From NCBI GenBank assembly GCA_028876495.1, contig JAGWRO010000038.1:186001-250000 (forward strand): 64,000 nt of DNA, written 5' to 3'. The number at the start of each line of letters is the position of its first letter. Positions within the stretch are counted from its first letter, which is position 1. The translations under genes were made by a program, and so were the position numbers. Source of the stretch: Bacteroidota bacterium (lineage in GTDB: Bacteria > Bacteroidota > Bacteroidia > Chitinophagales > Chitinophagaceae). A model generated the notes under the pieces. The model searched no databases. It was not told the origin of the DNA and worked only from the letters and a program-made list of their open reading frames with translations. This document shows, piece after piece, positions 1-10,391 of the stretch.

Positions 1-530
1 ACCGTTGCCCTGATAGCACTATAGTTATTTAGAGCCTGCTGAACCATTTTTTCTGAAGTGGCATTAGCGCTTAGCATTTCTTTCTGGCGCGCATAATCTT
101 TTTCCAGAAAAACCAGGTTACTTTTTGCTTTTAGATAATCTTCCTGCAATTGAATATACTCTGTGGATTCCAGTAAAGCAAGTATTTGCCCTTTTTTTAC
201 CTGATTACCGGCGATAACATTTACAGATTTTACGACTCCACCTATAAATGTGGAAACGTTTGCTTTTTGTTGCGGGGGAAGTATAATAAATCCGTTTGCT
301 TTTACCAGGTTTGTCAGATTTTTTTTCTCTACTGAACCTAATTGGATTCCCATGGTTTCAACTTGTTTTTCAGTAAGCATGACTTCATCTGCTGGTAATG
401 CAGTATCTTGTTTTACATTTTCCTGAACAAGTTTATCTTTTTCTATAGTTGTATTTTTAGACTGACATGAATACAGTATTAGCATTATTGGCAACAGGAA
501 TATAGGCGGCTTTATAATTGAAATTTTCAT
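1..530 (-). CDS. RND efflux periplasmic adaptor (CusB/CzcB-like), 5' part only
   Basis: This is the N-terminal ~176 residues of a periplasmic membrane fusion protein; the rest lies beyond the left edge. The start is the ATG at 528-530. The first 22 residues form a lipoprotein signal ending in LILYSC, so Cys22 is the likely lipidated residue. Next come an acidic linker, the first beta-barrel/lipoyl half (GGVVKSVNVIAGNQVKKGQ, typical of adaptors) and the start of a helical hairpin (EDYLKAKSNLVFLEKDYARQ). The family links an inner-membrane RND pump to a TolC channel. It lies 24 bp upstream of the CusA-TolC fusion on the same strand, so the two should form one operon and one pump. Metal specificity cannot be read from this part. 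The family call is firm. Confidence 0.9.
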   Translation of the reverse strand, partial: MKISIIKPPIFLLPIMLILYSCQSKNTTIEKDKLVQENVKQDTALPADEVMLTEKQVETMGIQLGSVEKKNLTNLVKANGFIILPPQQKANVSTFIGGVVKSVNVIAGNQVKKGQILALLESTEYIQLQEDYLKAKSNLVFLEKDYARQKEMLSANATSEKMVQQALNNYSAIRAT

Positions 531-554
531 TTGCTTAATTTTATTGTAATGAGA

Positions 555-3500
555 TTATCTTCCTAACAGATAATTAATGTAAATAATGGTTTGGTTATAT
601 TGGTTTAGGGCCTCCAGATATTGAAGCCGTATATTAAAAGCCTTGGTAATATCCTGGATATATTCCACATAGCTGATATTACCAGAACGATAATTTTGGT
701 CTGCGTTTTTTATTATAGCATTGGACTGCTGTAATCCACTGCTATCATAATAAGTAAGCTGCTCCTGCCATTTCTGATATTCCTTTATTTGCTGATTATA
801 GGTCGTCATGATAATGCTTTGCGTATTTTCATAATCGGCTTGTGCTATTTTTGTGGCAATGCCGGCTGACTGGATTCTTCCCTTTTGCGGTCGAAACCAT
901 AGCGGAATGCTGATACCAATTTGGTAACCATAATAGCCGCCACTACCATTTTCCGCTTGTTTACTATAACCTACTGTGAAATCCGGAAGCAATCTGCTTT
1001 TTTCCAATGATAACTCCGCACTGGCAACATTTATATTTTGCTGATAATAATTTAAAACAGGATTTTGTGATAGAACCGAAGAATCTGCATTAAGCGGCAG
1101 GCTTAGCTTTTCCAATGTTATGGTTAATTGAACTGGCTGACTTATATTTAACCATTTTTGTAGTTCCTGCTCATCAATCTGTGCATCTTTTTGTGCCTGT
1201 TTTTTCTGCAATAGTACTTGTTGATATTGCACATCGGCGGCTACCTTTTCCAGATAATTGGTTTCTCCGCTTGTATATTTTACAGTTGCTGCTTTTGCAA
1301 AACCGGCATACACGCTATCCTGATATGCCAATACTTTCAGACGGGCAATTCCATATGCCATTTGATGATAAGCCGACCGTACATTTCTTATTAAATCAGT
1401 CTTGGATATTGCCAGTGATTTTTCACTTAACGTTACCTGTTGCTTAAGCACTTTACTTTGCCGTCCGTACACGGTAGGAAAACTAAATGCCTGCTGCACA
1501 CCTATTGTATTATTGCCTAATAACGTAGTATTATCTGCCCCATAACTGAAATTCGTTTTAGGAAGATCAACCGCTGTTTTTTTCAAAGTTTTTTGTTGTT
1601 GTACTACATAATTAGCGCTTTTGATCCCGGCATTATTTTGCAGCGCTAAATGAATAGCTTCCTCTACAGATAGTTTTAAAGGCAGGGTTGTGTCCGCAGT
1701 AATATCTTGACTCTTACTTAACATGGGCAGTGTAATGAAGCCCACTAATAAAAACAGGATAAGAGCAATATTACCAGGGATTTTCTTTTTTCTACGTTTA
1801 CTCTTCCCTGAAAAGATATAGTAAAGAACCGGCAAAACGACTAAAGTCAGAATGGTGGAAGTAATTAAACCTCCTATCACAACAGTTGCTAACGGACGCT
1901 GTACTTCCGCACCTGCAGAAGCGGAGAGCGCCATCGGTAAAAAACCAACAGATGCCACTGTAGCGGTAATGACTACTGGCCTTAAACGCATGTAAGTTCC
2001 CTTCAGGATTCTTTTGTTTACATTTGTTACACCTTCTTTTTTCAGCTGGTTGAAATAACTTATCAATACAATTCCGTTTAAAACAGCTACCCCGAATAAC
2101 GCAATAAAACCTACGCCGGCAGAGATACTGAAAGGCATTCCCCGAATCAATAAAGCAAATACACCACCTACTGCTGCAAAAGGAATGGCAGTAAAAATTA
2201 AAAGTGCTTCTATTAATGAACCAAACGTAAAAAACAGTAAGATAAAAATAAGTGCAAGCGTTAGGGGTACTACAATCATCAAATGGCTTTTGGCCTCTAC
2301 CAGGTTTTCAAATTGTCCCCCATAAGTAATGGAATAATCGGGTGGTAATTTCAGCTTGGCATTCAGTTGGTTTTGGATATCAGTTACCACGCTTTGCACA
2401 TCACGGTTCCGAACATTTAAGCCTATGGCAATCCTGCGTTTGGTATTATCCCTGGAAATTTGTGAAGGGCCTTCCTGATATTTTACAATAGCTACTTCAT
2501 TTAAAGGGATCTGATTGCCATTGGGTAAAGAGACAAATAAATTCTGCACATCGTGCAAATCTTCTCTGTGCGCCGAATCTGAACGTACTACCAGATCAAA
2601 ACGCCGATCGCCTTCGTACACTTGCCCAGCCTTTGCTCCGGCGAAAGCGCTTTCTAATACAGTATTTATATCGTTGATCGTTAAACCAAGTTGTGCAATT
2701 TTTTTACGATTGTAGTTCACCACTATTTCAGGAAGCCCTTGCGTTGTTTCCACTAATACATCCTGTGCTCCGGGAACTTTGGAAATAATGGCAGACGCCT
2801 GTGTTCCCAATTGGGTTAGCACGTCAAGGTCTTCCCCATAAATTTTAACGGCCACATCCTGTTTTACACCTGACATTAATTCATTTTCTCTTAACTGGAT
2901 GGGTTGTGAAAACTCATAGTTAACGCCTGGAATAACCGACAAAGCTTCTTTCATTTTACCCGCCAGCTCCGCGCTGTTATTGGCTGTAACCCATTTACTT
3001 TTGTCCTTCAGCACGATGGTTATCATGGCCGTTTCAATGGGATCCGGGTCTGTAGGAATACTAGTAACACCTATTCTGCTGACCACTTTTATTACCTCTG
3101 GAAAATCCTTTTTCAGAATGTCTTCTATTCTGATCGTTGTTTTTACAGTTTGTGATAGGGAACTTCCTGGCGTAAGCCTTGTTTCTACCGAAAAACTTCC
3201 TTCCTGCAAAGTGGGGATAAATTCACCTCCCATTTTGCTAAAGATAAAAAAGGTAACAACTAATAATATAATGGATGAAATGATAACGATTGCCTTTCTT
3301 CTTAAGGCAAAATGAATAACTGGCTTGTACAGGCGATGAAGGAAATCCATGATCTTATCTGCTATTGTCCTTTTATGAGTGGTTTTCTTACTCAATAATA
3401 ATGCAGACATCATCGGCACATATGTTAAGCAAAGTATTAAAGCGCCTATAATCGCAAATCCTACTGTTTCAGCCATTGGCCGGAACATCTTACCTTCTAC

Positions 3501-4910
3501 ACCGGTTAAAGTGAGAATAGGGATATATACCATCAGGATAATGATCTGTCCGAATGAAGCAGAATTCATCATTTGCCTGGCGCTCGAAAATACCTGATCA
3601 TCCGTCTGCGCCTGATTCAGCTTATTGAGACTTGATAGTTTTGTATTATGATGAATATTATATACGGCACTTTCCACTATAATTACCGCGCCATCTACCA
3701 CTAAGCCAAAATCAATAGCGCCAAGGCTCATCAGGTTACCGGATACGCCAAACAATTTCATCATGCTGATGGCAAACAGCATAGCCAATGGAATAATGGA
3801 AGCCACTACTATACCTGCCCGCCAGTTTCCTAAAAAAAGCACCAATATAAATATCACGATCAATCCGCCTTCGATGAGATTATGGCTGATGGTAGATACA
3901 GCCCTGTCAATGAGGTCACTCCTGTCGAGAAATGGCATTATTTCTACCCCTTCAGGAAGTGTTTTTTGAATGATGGCAATTTTGTCTTTTACATTTTTTA
4001 TTACCTGCATGGAATTTTCTCCCCGAAGCATCATTACGACTCCACCAACCGATTCGCCATGCCCGCTTTCAGTCAAGGCGCCATATCTAACAGCATGCCC
4101 AAAACTGACCTGAGCCACATCATTGATGAGTACTGATATCCCATTGTTGTTTTTAATAACAATATTTCCAACATCATCCAATGTTTTAATCAATCCTACT
4201 CCCCGTATAAAGTAGGCGTTTTCTTCTTTTTCAATATAGGCTCCTCCTGTATTCTGGTTATTAAGTTGCAGCGCCGTAAAAATGTCTTTTATAGTTACGT
4301 TCATACTACGCAGTTTTTCCGGGTTTATCGATACTTCATATTGTTTGATATATCCACCAAAACTGCTTATTTCTGCAACGCCAGGCGTTCCTTCCAAGTT
4401 GCGTGCAATGATCCAGTCTTGCATTGTCCGCAAATCGGTCAGAGAATATTTCTTTTCGTATCCAGGGGCAACTTCCAGGGTATATTGGTAGATTTCACCA
4501 AGGCCAGTAGAGACTGGAGCCATACTAATACTGGCTATGCCCGGAGGGATCTGATCCTGCGCTTCCTGAATTCGCTGAAACACCTGCTGCCTCGCCAGGT
4601 AAACATCTATATTGTCTTCAAACACGATAGTAATCACTGAAAGCCCGAAGCGGGAAATAGATCTTATTTCAACAAGCCCGGGAATGTTCGCCATGGCAAT
4701 TTCCAGAGGAGAAGTTATGATCTGTTCAACATCCTGTGCCGCCAAGGCTGGAGCGACGGCATGTATCTGTACTTGGTTATTGGTAATATCCGGCAAAGCA
4801 TCCATCGGTAAAGACTTTAGTGAGTAGATGCCGCAGCCAATCAAAGCCAGAATAAAAAAGCCGATGATAGCTTTATTTCGAATCGAAAAGCCAATTAATT
4901 TATCAATCAT
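555..4910 (-). CDS. cusA: CusA/CzcA-family heavy-metal RND pump fused to a TolC-type channel domain
   Basis: A 1451-residue fusion. Residues 1 to about 1040 are a complete RND permease with the N-terminal helix, two periplasmic loops and two helical bundles. The heavy-metal subfamily signature DFGLVVDGAVIIVE sits in the fourth helix near residue 400 (Asp residues of the proton relay). After a basic stretch (SKRRKKK) a new hydrophobic segment (about 1050-1065) returns the chain to the periplasm. Residues ~1070-1451 form an outer-membrane-factor domain with two repeats of the SVEEAIHLALQNN type. CusA-TolC fusions are known in Bacteroidota. The preceding gene (1-530) supplies the adaptor, so the locus encodes all three parts of the envelope pump in two genes. 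Substrate is probably Cu/Ag or Zn/Co/Cd; the sequence alone does not decide. Confidence 0.93.
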   Translation of the reverse strand: MIDKLIGFSIRNKAIIGFFILALIGCGIYSLKSLPMDALPDITNNQVQIHAVAPALAAQDVEQIITSPLEIAMANIPGLVEIRSISRFGLSVITIVFEDNIDVYLARQQVFQRIQEAQDQIPPGIASISMAPVSTGLGEIYQYTLEVAPGYEKKYSLTDLRTMQDWIIARNLEGTPGVAEISSFGGYIKQYEVSINPEKLRSMNVTIKDIFTALQLNNQNTGGAYIEKEENAYFIRGVGLIKTLDDVGNIVIKNNNGISVLINDVAQVSFGHAVRYGALTESGHGESVGGVVMMLRGENSMQVIKNVKDKIAIIQKTLPEGVEIMPFLDRSDLIDRAVSTISHNLIEGGLIVIFILVLFLGNWRAGIVVASIIPLAMLFAISMMKLFGVSGNLMSLGAIDFGLVVDGAVIIVESAVYNIHHNTKLSSLNKLNQAQTDDQVFSSARQMMNSASFGQIIILMVYIPILTLTGVEGKMFRPMAETVGFAIIGALILCLTYVPMMSALLLSKKTTHKRTIADKIMDFLHRLYKPVIHFALRRKAIVIISSIILLVVTFFIFSKMGGEFIPTLQEGSFSVETRLTPGSSLSQTVKTTIRIEDILKKDFPEVIKVVSRIGVTSIPTDPDPIETAMITIVLKDKSKWVTANNSAELAGKMKEALSVIPGVNYEFSQPIQLRENELMSGVKQDVAVKIYGEDLDVLTQLGTQASAIISKVPGAQDVLVETTQGLPEIVVNYNRKKIAQLGLTINDINTVLESAFAGAKAGQVYEGDRRFDLVVRSDSAHREDLHDVQNLFVSLPNGNQIPLNEVAIVKYQEGPSQISRDNTKRRIAIGLNVRNRDVQSVVTDIQNQLNAKLKLPPDYSITYGGQFENLVEAKSHLMIVVPLTLALIFILLFFTFGSLIEALLIFTAIPFAAVGGVFALLIRGMPFSISAGVGFIALFGVAVLNGIVLISYFNQLKKEGVTNVNKRILKGTYMRLRPVVITATVASVGFLPMALSASAGAEVQRPLATVVIGGLITSTILTLVVLPVLYYIFSGKSKRRKKKIPGNIALILFLLVGFITLPMLSKSQDITADTTLPLKLSVEEAIHLALQNNAGIKSANYVVQQQKTLKKTAVDLPKTNFSYGADNTTLLGNNTIGVQQAFSFPTVYGRQSKVLKQQVTLSEKSLAISKTDLIRNVRSAYHQMAYGIARLKVLAYQDSVYAGFAKAATVKYTSGETNYLEKVAADVQYQQVLLQKKQAQKDAQIDEQELQKWLNISQPVQLTITLEKLSLPLNADSSVLSQNPVLNYYQQNINVASAELSLEKSRLLPDFTVGYSKQAENGSGGYYGYQIGISIPLWFRPQKGRIQSAGIATKIAQADYENTQSIIMTTYNQQIKEYQKWQEQLTYYDSSGLQQSNAIIKNADQNYRSGNISYVEYIQDITKAFNIRLQYLEALNQYNQTIIYINYLLGR

Positions 4911-4956
4911 TTTATAATAATTTGAGAAGAAAAATAAATTTATCCATCTCCATTTC

Positions 4957-5370
4957 CTATGGAGTTATGGGAGATTTTTTATTGAACCAGAAAGCGTTTA
5001 ATAAAAACCATATAATAATTAACCAGATGAAAATAAAAACCATTGCCACCCACCACTTTTTCTTTAATGAAAAAGGTGTTTCAGCAGCTTTGATCCTGCT
5101 TTCTTCCATTACTTTATCAGGAATTAATTTTATAGAAAGCGTAATTAATAAAGGCACGATTATTAAGTCATCCAGATATCCCAATACAGGAATAAAATCG
5201 GGTATAAGGTCTATGGGACTTAATAAATAGCATAGGGTAAGAATGATCATCACTTTAGCCTGCCAGGGTGTACGAGGGTCTTTATAGGCAAAATGAAGTG
5301 CATAGCTTTCCTCTTTCAGGCGCTTGGCTTTTAGCTTCAACGTAGAAATAATTGCTCGAAACAATTTCAC
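4957..5370 (-). CDS. YkvA/DUF1232 family membrane protein
   Basis: A 137-residue protein with the DUF1232 core at residues 35-85, marked by SPIDLIPDFIPVLGYLDD (51-68), the family hallmark. A second strong hydrophobic segment lies at 108-126. The family is widespread, small and membrane-associated, with no established biochemical role. It follows the CusA-TolC gene upstream on the same strand with a 46-bp gap, so it could share a transcript. The ATG at 5368-5370 fits the conserved N-terminus. Family is certain, function is unknown. Confidence 0.85.
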   Translation of the reverse strand: MKLFRAIISTLKLKAKRLKEESYALHFAYKDPRTPWQAKVMIILTLCYLLSPIDLIPDFIPVLGYLDDLIIVPLLITLSIKLIPDKVMEESRIKAAETPFSLKKKWWVAMVFIFIWLIIIWFLLNAFWFNKKSPITP

Positions 5371-5593
5371 GGTTCAATTGATTGTACAATACTCTGTAAT
5401 CTCTTTGCTTCAAAACGCTAAGGTGCAATGTCTTCCATCACAATTTTGAGGACACACGTATTTTTGTTGAAAGAATAATTTGATTTAATGGAGAGCAGGA
5501 TAAGCCGTTTATTCTGCTTGTAACCAAGTCTTATTAGCTCTACGGTAGCTTATCAAAGGATCGTTACCTGTAAGGCAAACTTCACAGTAAGAA

Positions 5594-5911
5594 TCATATT
5601 CGAAATACCGAATTGCGAAGAAACAGTTTGGGAGGGTATTGGTTGTAATAAGCAAGATGAGAGAACTTACTAGTTTGAGACAGGCTTTGTAGTGCGTGAT
5701 ATTGGTTAATCAGATAATTAATGAAAACATAAGCATCATGCTCCGGTTGCAAAGAAGTTTCTTGTTCAAAGGAAACATGTTCGGCGTTTACATAGGTGTC
5801 GTATTGGTCAAAAAAGGTATTGTGTGCGTTTCCAAAATCCATTTCCGTAGCAGAAATGAAAAAGGAAATGCTGACGACAACAAATAATATTTTAGAAAGC
5901 CATTTTATCAT
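5594..5911 (-). CDS. small secreted protein of unknown function
   Basis: I do not recognise this 105-residue protein. Residues 1-21 look like a signal peptide (basic start, hydrophobic core, ISATE), so the mature part is probably periplasmic. The mature part is rich in His, Asp and Tyr (DFGNAHNTFFDQYDTY) and ends in a short Pro/Arg-containing tail. Small secreted proteins like this commonly sit next to RND metal pumps in Bacteroidota; another occupies the same position beside the second pump (16615-17001). A link to metal stress is only inferred from position. The 220 bp downstream contain no recognisable gene. Confidence 0.5.
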   Translation of the reverse strand: MIKWLSKILFVVVSISFFISATEMDFGNAHNTFFDQYDTYVNAEHVSFEQETSLQPEHDAYVFINYLINQYHALQSLSQTSKFSHLAYYNQYPPKLFLRNSVFRI

Positions 5912-6001
5912 TGGATTTGCAAAAATATAGAAATCAATACAATTTATTTCAAATAAATCTCAATGAGGTTTTACGCATAATACTAAACTGGAAATGTTAT
6001 A

Positions 6002-6307
6002 CTAATTGGGACATTGACAAACGTGAAGGGTAATATCTATGACTTCAGAAGGCGGAAAACTAATTATTTGTTTGTTTACTGTTGCAGTAATTACAGGAAA
6101 TGACGATGGTAAATGGCTGATGGTAAAACCCACGCAACATGAACATTTACAAAAGGGCGAACATACTTTACTTATTGGATTATCCTGTTGATGAGATGCT
6201 TGTTTAAATTCTGTTTTTACTTTAATCATGGCATTAGCGTCATCGGCGCAGGGCATTAAGCTCATCGCCAAAACCAATATTGCCATTACGAAAGCTATAA
6301 ATTTCAT
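6002..6307 (-). CDS. small secreted Cys-rich protein (DUF6660-like)
   Basis: A 101-residue protein starting at the ATG at 6305-6307; an in-frame TTG nine bases earlier is possible but less likely. Residues 1-20 form a signal peptide ending near Cys20. The centre carries a dense cysteine cluster, CSPFCKCSCC (49-58), and the C-terminus ends CQCPN (Cys97, Cys99). Such Cys/His-rich secreted proteins are found beside copper and zinc efflux genes in Bacteroidota, and I recall the family as DUF6660. Metal binding in the periplasm is a reasonable inference from the cysteines and the RND neighbour, not a demonstrated role. Confidence 0.6.
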   Translation of the reverse strand: MKFIAFVMAILVLAMSLMPCADDANAMIKVKTEFKQASHQQDNPISKVCSPFCKCSCCVGFTISHLPSSFPVITATVNKQIISFPPSEVIDITLHVCQCPN

Positions 6308-6400
6308 CGTGTGCAAAAGTAGCTTTTCTATTCAAAAGATTTCCGATAAGAGGCATTAATTCATCTATCCCCTCTAAAATATAACAGGAAAACATTTTAT

Positions 6401-7273
6401 TCATTTTAGCAAACGACTATTTCTCCCAATCCGCTTCAATTCATTTTTATTCCTATCTTCTTTTTTTTCACTTTCTTTCCACTTTCGGATTTTGGTAAAG
6501 GGTAATTTCAAAAGATTGCCAATCGTTAATTCATTTTTATCCGAATAAACCGGCACGCCAATCACAATTTCATCCTGATGAATGTTCAATCTTACTGTTT
6601 TATGAATTCTATCCCAAAAAGAAAATATGATGGAGAAATTGCTGTCTGATTCCTGCTTTACCATTGAATGATGAATGCCATGCATTCTTGGAGTTACAAA
6701 AAGGAGATTCAATATTTTTTCAAAACGAAAAGGAAGTTTCATATTGCTGTGATGAAACTGTGTTGCCGCTTCAAAAACAATTTCATAAATGAGAACCACT
6801 AAAGGTGAAGCGCCAATTAAAATTACTGCTGCTCCACGAAAAAAAACGGAAGCGATCAATTCGCCAAAATGAAAACGGAAAGCAGTAGTTATGTCGAGGT
6901 CAAGATCCGTATGATGCACCAGATGAAACCGCCACATAAAAGGAATTTTATGCAAAAGAATATGCCAGATATAAAGTGAATAATCCAGTAAAATAAATGC
7001 GATGGTAAATTTCAACCAAACCGGCGCATTGTATAAATAATTTAATCCAAAAAGCCATTGGTGATTTTTAAATGCCAGCCAAACCATTGCAGGAATAAAC
7101 AGAAAACGAAGCAGAGCGAAGGATGGAATTGAAACAATAAAGTTGATGAAGATTCTTCTCCAGCGGCTTTGAACTCGTTTTCTTAATTGAAATTTCTTTT
7201 CAAGAATAAAAAGAATGATGAAAATGCCAACTAATATTGGCGTACAATAAGTGTCAAAAATAGTTTTAAACAT
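6401..7273 (-). CDS. sterol desaturase / fatty acid hydroxylase superfamily protein
   Basis: A 290-residue integral membrane di-iron enzyme. The histidine boxes are visible: HILLH (104-108), HLVHH (117-121), FHH (173-175) and HGIHH (198-202), in the order and spacing of the superfamily. Four or so hydrophobic segments lie at about 10-24, 42-67, 88-108 and 145-168. The family hydroxylates or desaturates lipid substrates at a non-haem di-iron site. The substrate is unknown; a membrane lipid or carotenoid is possible. It starts 7 bp after the end of the decayed flavodoxin-like gene, so they were once one transcription unit. The C-terminus is strongly basic. Confidence 0.88.
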   Translation of the reverse strand: MFKTIFDTYCTPILVGIFIILFILEKKFQLRKRVQSRWRRIFINFIVSIPSFALLRFLFIPAMVWLAFKNHQWLFGLNYLYNAPVWLKFTIAFILLDYSLYIWHILLHKIPFMWRFHLVHHTDLDLDITTAFRFHFGELIASVFFRGAAVILIGASPLVVLIYEIVFEAATQFHHSNMKLPFRFEKILNLLFVTPRMHGIHHSMVKQESDSNFSIIFSFWDRIHKTVRLNIHQDEIVIGVPVYSDKNELTIGNLLKLPFTKIRKWKESEKKEDRNKNELKRIGRNSRLLK

Positions 7274-7279
7274 CTTTTC

Positions 7280-8014
7280 TTAATTTTTTCCTTCACCTTC
7301 TTTAGTATGCAAGGTTACATCTTTAATGAGACCAAGCTTTTCTTGTATTTTAGAGGAAGATCCTTTTGGTGCTTTGCCCACATCATTTCAAAATAACGAA
7401 TGCCATCTTTTACGCTTGCCCAAACATGGCTTGGTGGTTTATAGCCATAAGCTCTGTATTTATTGGGTTTTACTTTTCCTTTTTGCTTGATTTAAACTTA
7501 ATTGTTTCCATTCTTGTGTATGTTCAAATGCCATCTCCTTTTCAGGATTTTTATGATCAATGGTTTTTTCATCGGGATTACCGCCATTCATACAAACCAA
7601 ACGGTCGAACATTAATTTTAAATTGGAGCTGCAGCTATACCAGTTTATCGGTCCAATAATTGACCAGGCATCAGTCATGTCAAGTCTTGCATACATGTTT
7701 AAATTCCAAATTAAGTCCGGTTCTTTTTTACTGTCTTTTTCATAACAATTGCAAGGCCACACACAAAGAGCCATCGAAGTGGAAACACATGCATTGCAAC
7801 TTTGTATTTTTTCGCGTGCATATACGTTTCCCAAATCTTCATAATCAATTTCCCAATCCGGTGAAAGCATTTCCGCCATCTTTAACATCAATGTTCTTGA
7901 TTTACTGTCAATGCCCGGACAGTTATATTGCCGTCTTTCCGAGCCGGAAATAATTAAAATTCTAAAGGGCCTTTTTTCAGGCGGAAGTTCTGCATTATCA
8001 TCATTTGGTTTCAT
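7280..8014 (-). pseudogene. decayed flavodoxin-fold NAD(P)H-dependent oxidoreductase
   Basis: The first open frame (7460-8014, 184 residues) is the N-terminal half of an NADPH-dependent FMN reductase-like protein. It has RPFRILIISGSERR (17-30), a cysteine pair region (IQSCNACVS) and GPINWYSCSSNLKLMFDR. It ends abruptly after WKQLSLN with a lysine-rich frayed tail. Downstream DNA continues to look coding in another frame, reading KPNKYRAYGYKPPSHVWASV, and then in a third frame, reading SSSKIQEKLGLIKDV up to a TAA at 7280-7282. From memory of the family, the central ~90 residues are missing between the pieces. The simplest reading is an internal deletion plus two frameshifts. The gene starts at the ATG at 8012-8014 inside the direct repeat. 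Confidence 0.7.
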
Positions 8015-8150
8015 AATATGCTGTATTTATAAATTACAAAATCGAAGTAAAAGTTTGTTTACTGTTAACCACTTTTTGTTTTTGCTTTTATCTTTTTGAT
8101 GGTTGAATAAATTCCATACACAATCATCAATCCAATAAAAAAATAGACCT
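7991..8150. repeat. ~160-bp direct repeat, copy A
   Basis: This segment matches 17048-17207 in the same orientation without gaps. I count about 14 mismatches, so roughly 90% identity by eye. It spans the first eight codons of the flavodoxin-like gene and the last ~27 codons of a small membrane protein gene. The left boundary falls inside the flavodoxin gene and the right boundary inside the membrane protein gene. Together the two copies bracket about 9 kb containing the DUF255, TolC and RND genes. Confidence 0.85.
8065..8148 (-). pseudogene. 3' remnant of the small membrane protein gene found intact at 17121-17450
   Basis: Translating the minus strand gives VYFFIGLMIVYGIYSTIKK followed by IKAKTKSG and a TAA at 8065-8067. 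The intact copy reads VYIFIGLMVVYGIYSTIKK followed by IKEKTKSG. Nothing upstream of the Val codon matches, so only the last ~27 codons survive. There is no start codon in position to express it. It is the clearest evidence that repeat copy A is a duplicated gene end. Confidence 0.8.
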
Positions 8151-8211
8151 GAGCTTGTTAAAAACTGATGCAGAAAAAATTTCAAATACGCTTCATGTTT
8201 TTTCTGCTGCC

Positions 8212-10347
8212 TTATTTATTTTTCAGTTGCTCCAATGCTTTCGACACCTCCGTTACCGGGCGCTTGCACACTTTATCCCGGCAAACATAAATGGTTGTTT
8301 GACCTTCTACAAGTTTGTTTTCAAGAAGCGGAAGGCTTCCTTCATTGCGGCCACCCGACAGAAGGATATTGGGCAAATAATTTTCATCCATTTTTTGTCT
8401 CATTTCATTAAACTGATTTCCAATGATAGCAACTTCGTATGGTGGTGCAACAAATGCTATTTCCAATAAACCCCAGTTGGAATAGAAGGAAACATTTTTT
8501 TGTATATCATCCTTTACGTTTACAAGCATCTGTTTAGCTTTGCTGATGTAATCATCGTTATAAAAATATTGTCCCAGTATAAACAGGTTTTTTCCCATTT
8601 CAGAATTGGAAGCCGGTATTACATTATCAGCTATTTCCATTTTCCTGGAGATAAGGTTTGAGTGTTCGTTGCTTGTATAAAAAAACATTCCCGATTTTTT
8701 ATCAGAAAAATGCTCTAATGTATATCTGGTAATCTTATTAGCTTCAATCAGCCATTTTTTATCAAACGTAGCCTGGTACAATTCAATAAAAGCGGATACT
8801 GTAAATGCATAATCATCCAGCAAACCGTTGATGGATGACTTTCCGCTTTTATAATTGCGGGTAAGTTCCTGGTTTGTTCCTATAGCATTCTTCATAAGGA
8901 AGTTCGCATTTTTAATAGCTGCCGCTAAAAAATTTTCATCACCGAATACACGGTAGGCTTGTGCATACCCTTTTAGCATTAAGGCATTCCATGAAGTGAG
9001 AATTTTGTCATCTAAAGCCGGCTTTATTCTATTGGTTCGAACCTTCATCAATTTTTCTTTTGCATCCTCTATTTTCTTTTTTAATGCAGGAAGGGAGAGG
9101 TTATATTTTTTAGCAATGGCTTCATGTGTTTCATTTCTGAACAAAATATTTTTTCCATGCTCCCAATTACCTGCTTTTGTTATGTTATAATATTCCGCAA
9201 AAAGTGCAGCATCATTTCCTAATACAGTTTCTATTTCCTGCTTTGTCCATACGTAATATTTCCCTTCTTCTCCATCGCTGTCTGCATCAAGCGATGAATA
9301 AAAGCCACCTTCCGGGGAGGTTAATTCACGGCTTACAAAATCAAGGGTTTCATACACCACTTTTTTGTATAAAGGATTTTTGGTAAGCTGAAACGCATGA
9401 GCGTATAAACTCACTAATTGCGCATTATCATAGAGCATCTTTTCAAAATGCGGCACATGCCAGTCGGCATCAGTGGAGTATCGGGCAAATCCGCCACCAA
9501 GATGGTCATAAATTCCACCATAAGCCATATTATCCAAGGTTACGGTTACCGCTTTTAGCGCATCAACATTTTGGGATAAATAATAATACTGCATCAAATA
9601 TTCCCAGTTGGATGGCATAGGAAATTTAGGCGCACCCTTAGTTCCGCCTTTTTTAAAATCAATACCAGCCTTCATGATGTTGAATTGCTTATCGAGGTCA
9701 TTCATCGTAAAAGTTTTGTCTGCTGCTTTAAAAGATAAATTTTCAACACTTTGAATTCCCTTTGTAATATCCTCCGCCTGCTTTACCAATGCACCCGGGT
9801 TTTTCCTATTCATCTCAACAAAATAATTGAGCATTTTCATCCAGTCATTTTTTGGAAAGTAGGTTCCTGCATAAAATGGCCTGCCATCCGGTAATGCGAG
9901 TGCATTAAGGGGCCACCCACCGCTACCGGTTATCAGTTGAGCCGCTGTCATGTAAACCTGGTCTACATCAGGGCGTTCTTCCCTATCTACTTTAATGCTT
10001 ATAAAATGTTTATTCATGATACGGGCAACCGCAGTGTCTTCATACGTTTCCTTCTCCATCACATGACACCAGTGACAGGCAGCATAGCCAATACTGATGA
10101 TAATCATTTTATTTTCATCTTTAGCTTTTTTTAGTGCCTTTTCGCCCCAGGGATACCAATTAACAGGGTTGTGTGCATGTTGCAACAAATAAGGGCTGGA
10201 TTCGTGGATAAGATGATTCGTATATGGATATTCACGATCCAATGTCACATTATTTTCTCCTGCTTTCCCCTTTTCCTGAGTTTGTCCACATCCACTTAAA
10301 AAGAAACAAATGAGGAAAACCGGTTGTATTAAAAGATATCTCATCAT
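8212..10347 (-). CDS. thioredoxin-domain lipoprotein, DUF255/YyaL family
   Basis: A 711-residue protein with a lipoprotein signal ending LSGC (Cys20). Residues ~42-200 are the DUF255 thioredoxin-like domain with the signature [20 protein letters not shown] (48-67) and a CHWC motif (91-94). It is followed by a long alpha/alpha-barrel region typical of the YyaL/SPATA20 family ([36 protein letters not shown]). Length and domain order agree with the family. The molecular function is not established; a redox or glycan-related role in the periplasm is inferred from the folds. Either of the two adjacent ATGs at 10342-10347 could be the start. It lies inside the 9-kb block flanked by direct repeats. 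Confidence 0.9.
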   Translation of the reverse strand: MMRYLLIQPVFLICFFLSGCGQTQEKGKAGENNVTLDREYPYTNHLIHESSPYLLQHAHNPVNWYPWGEKALKKAKDENKMIIISIGYAACHWCHVMEKETYEDTAVARIMNKHFISIKVDREERPDVDQVYMTAAQLITGSGGWPLNALALPDGRPFYAGTYFPKNDWMKMLNYFVEMNRKNPGALVKQAEDITKGIQSVENLSFKAADKTFTMNDLDKQFNIMKAGIDFKKGGTKGAPKFPMPSNWEYLMQYYYLSQNVDALKAVTVTLDNMAYGGIYDHLGGGFARYSTDADWHVPHFEKMLYDNAQLVSLYAHAFQLTKNPLYKKVVYETLDFVSRELTSPEGGFYSSLDADSDGEEGKYYVWTKQEIETVLGNDAALFAEYYNITKAGNWEHGKNILFRNETHEAIAKKYNLSLPALKKKIEDAKEKLMKVRTNRIKPALDDKILTSWNALMLKGYAQAYRVFGDENFLAAAIKNANFLMKNAIGTNQELTRNYKSGKSSINGLLDDYAFTVSAFIELYQATFDKKWLIEANKITRYTLEHFSDKKSGMFFYTSNEHSNLISRKMEIADNVIPASNSEMGKNLFILGQYFYNDDYISKAKQMLVNVKDDIQKNVSFYSNWGLLEIAFVAPPYEVAIIGNQFNEMRQKMDENYLPNILLSGGRNEGSLPLLENKLVEGQTTIYVCRDKVCKRPVTEVSKALEQLKNK

Positions 10348-10391
10348 AATTTTTTTATTTTAGTCCGTAGGTTAAAAATATTTTGGCAGTT

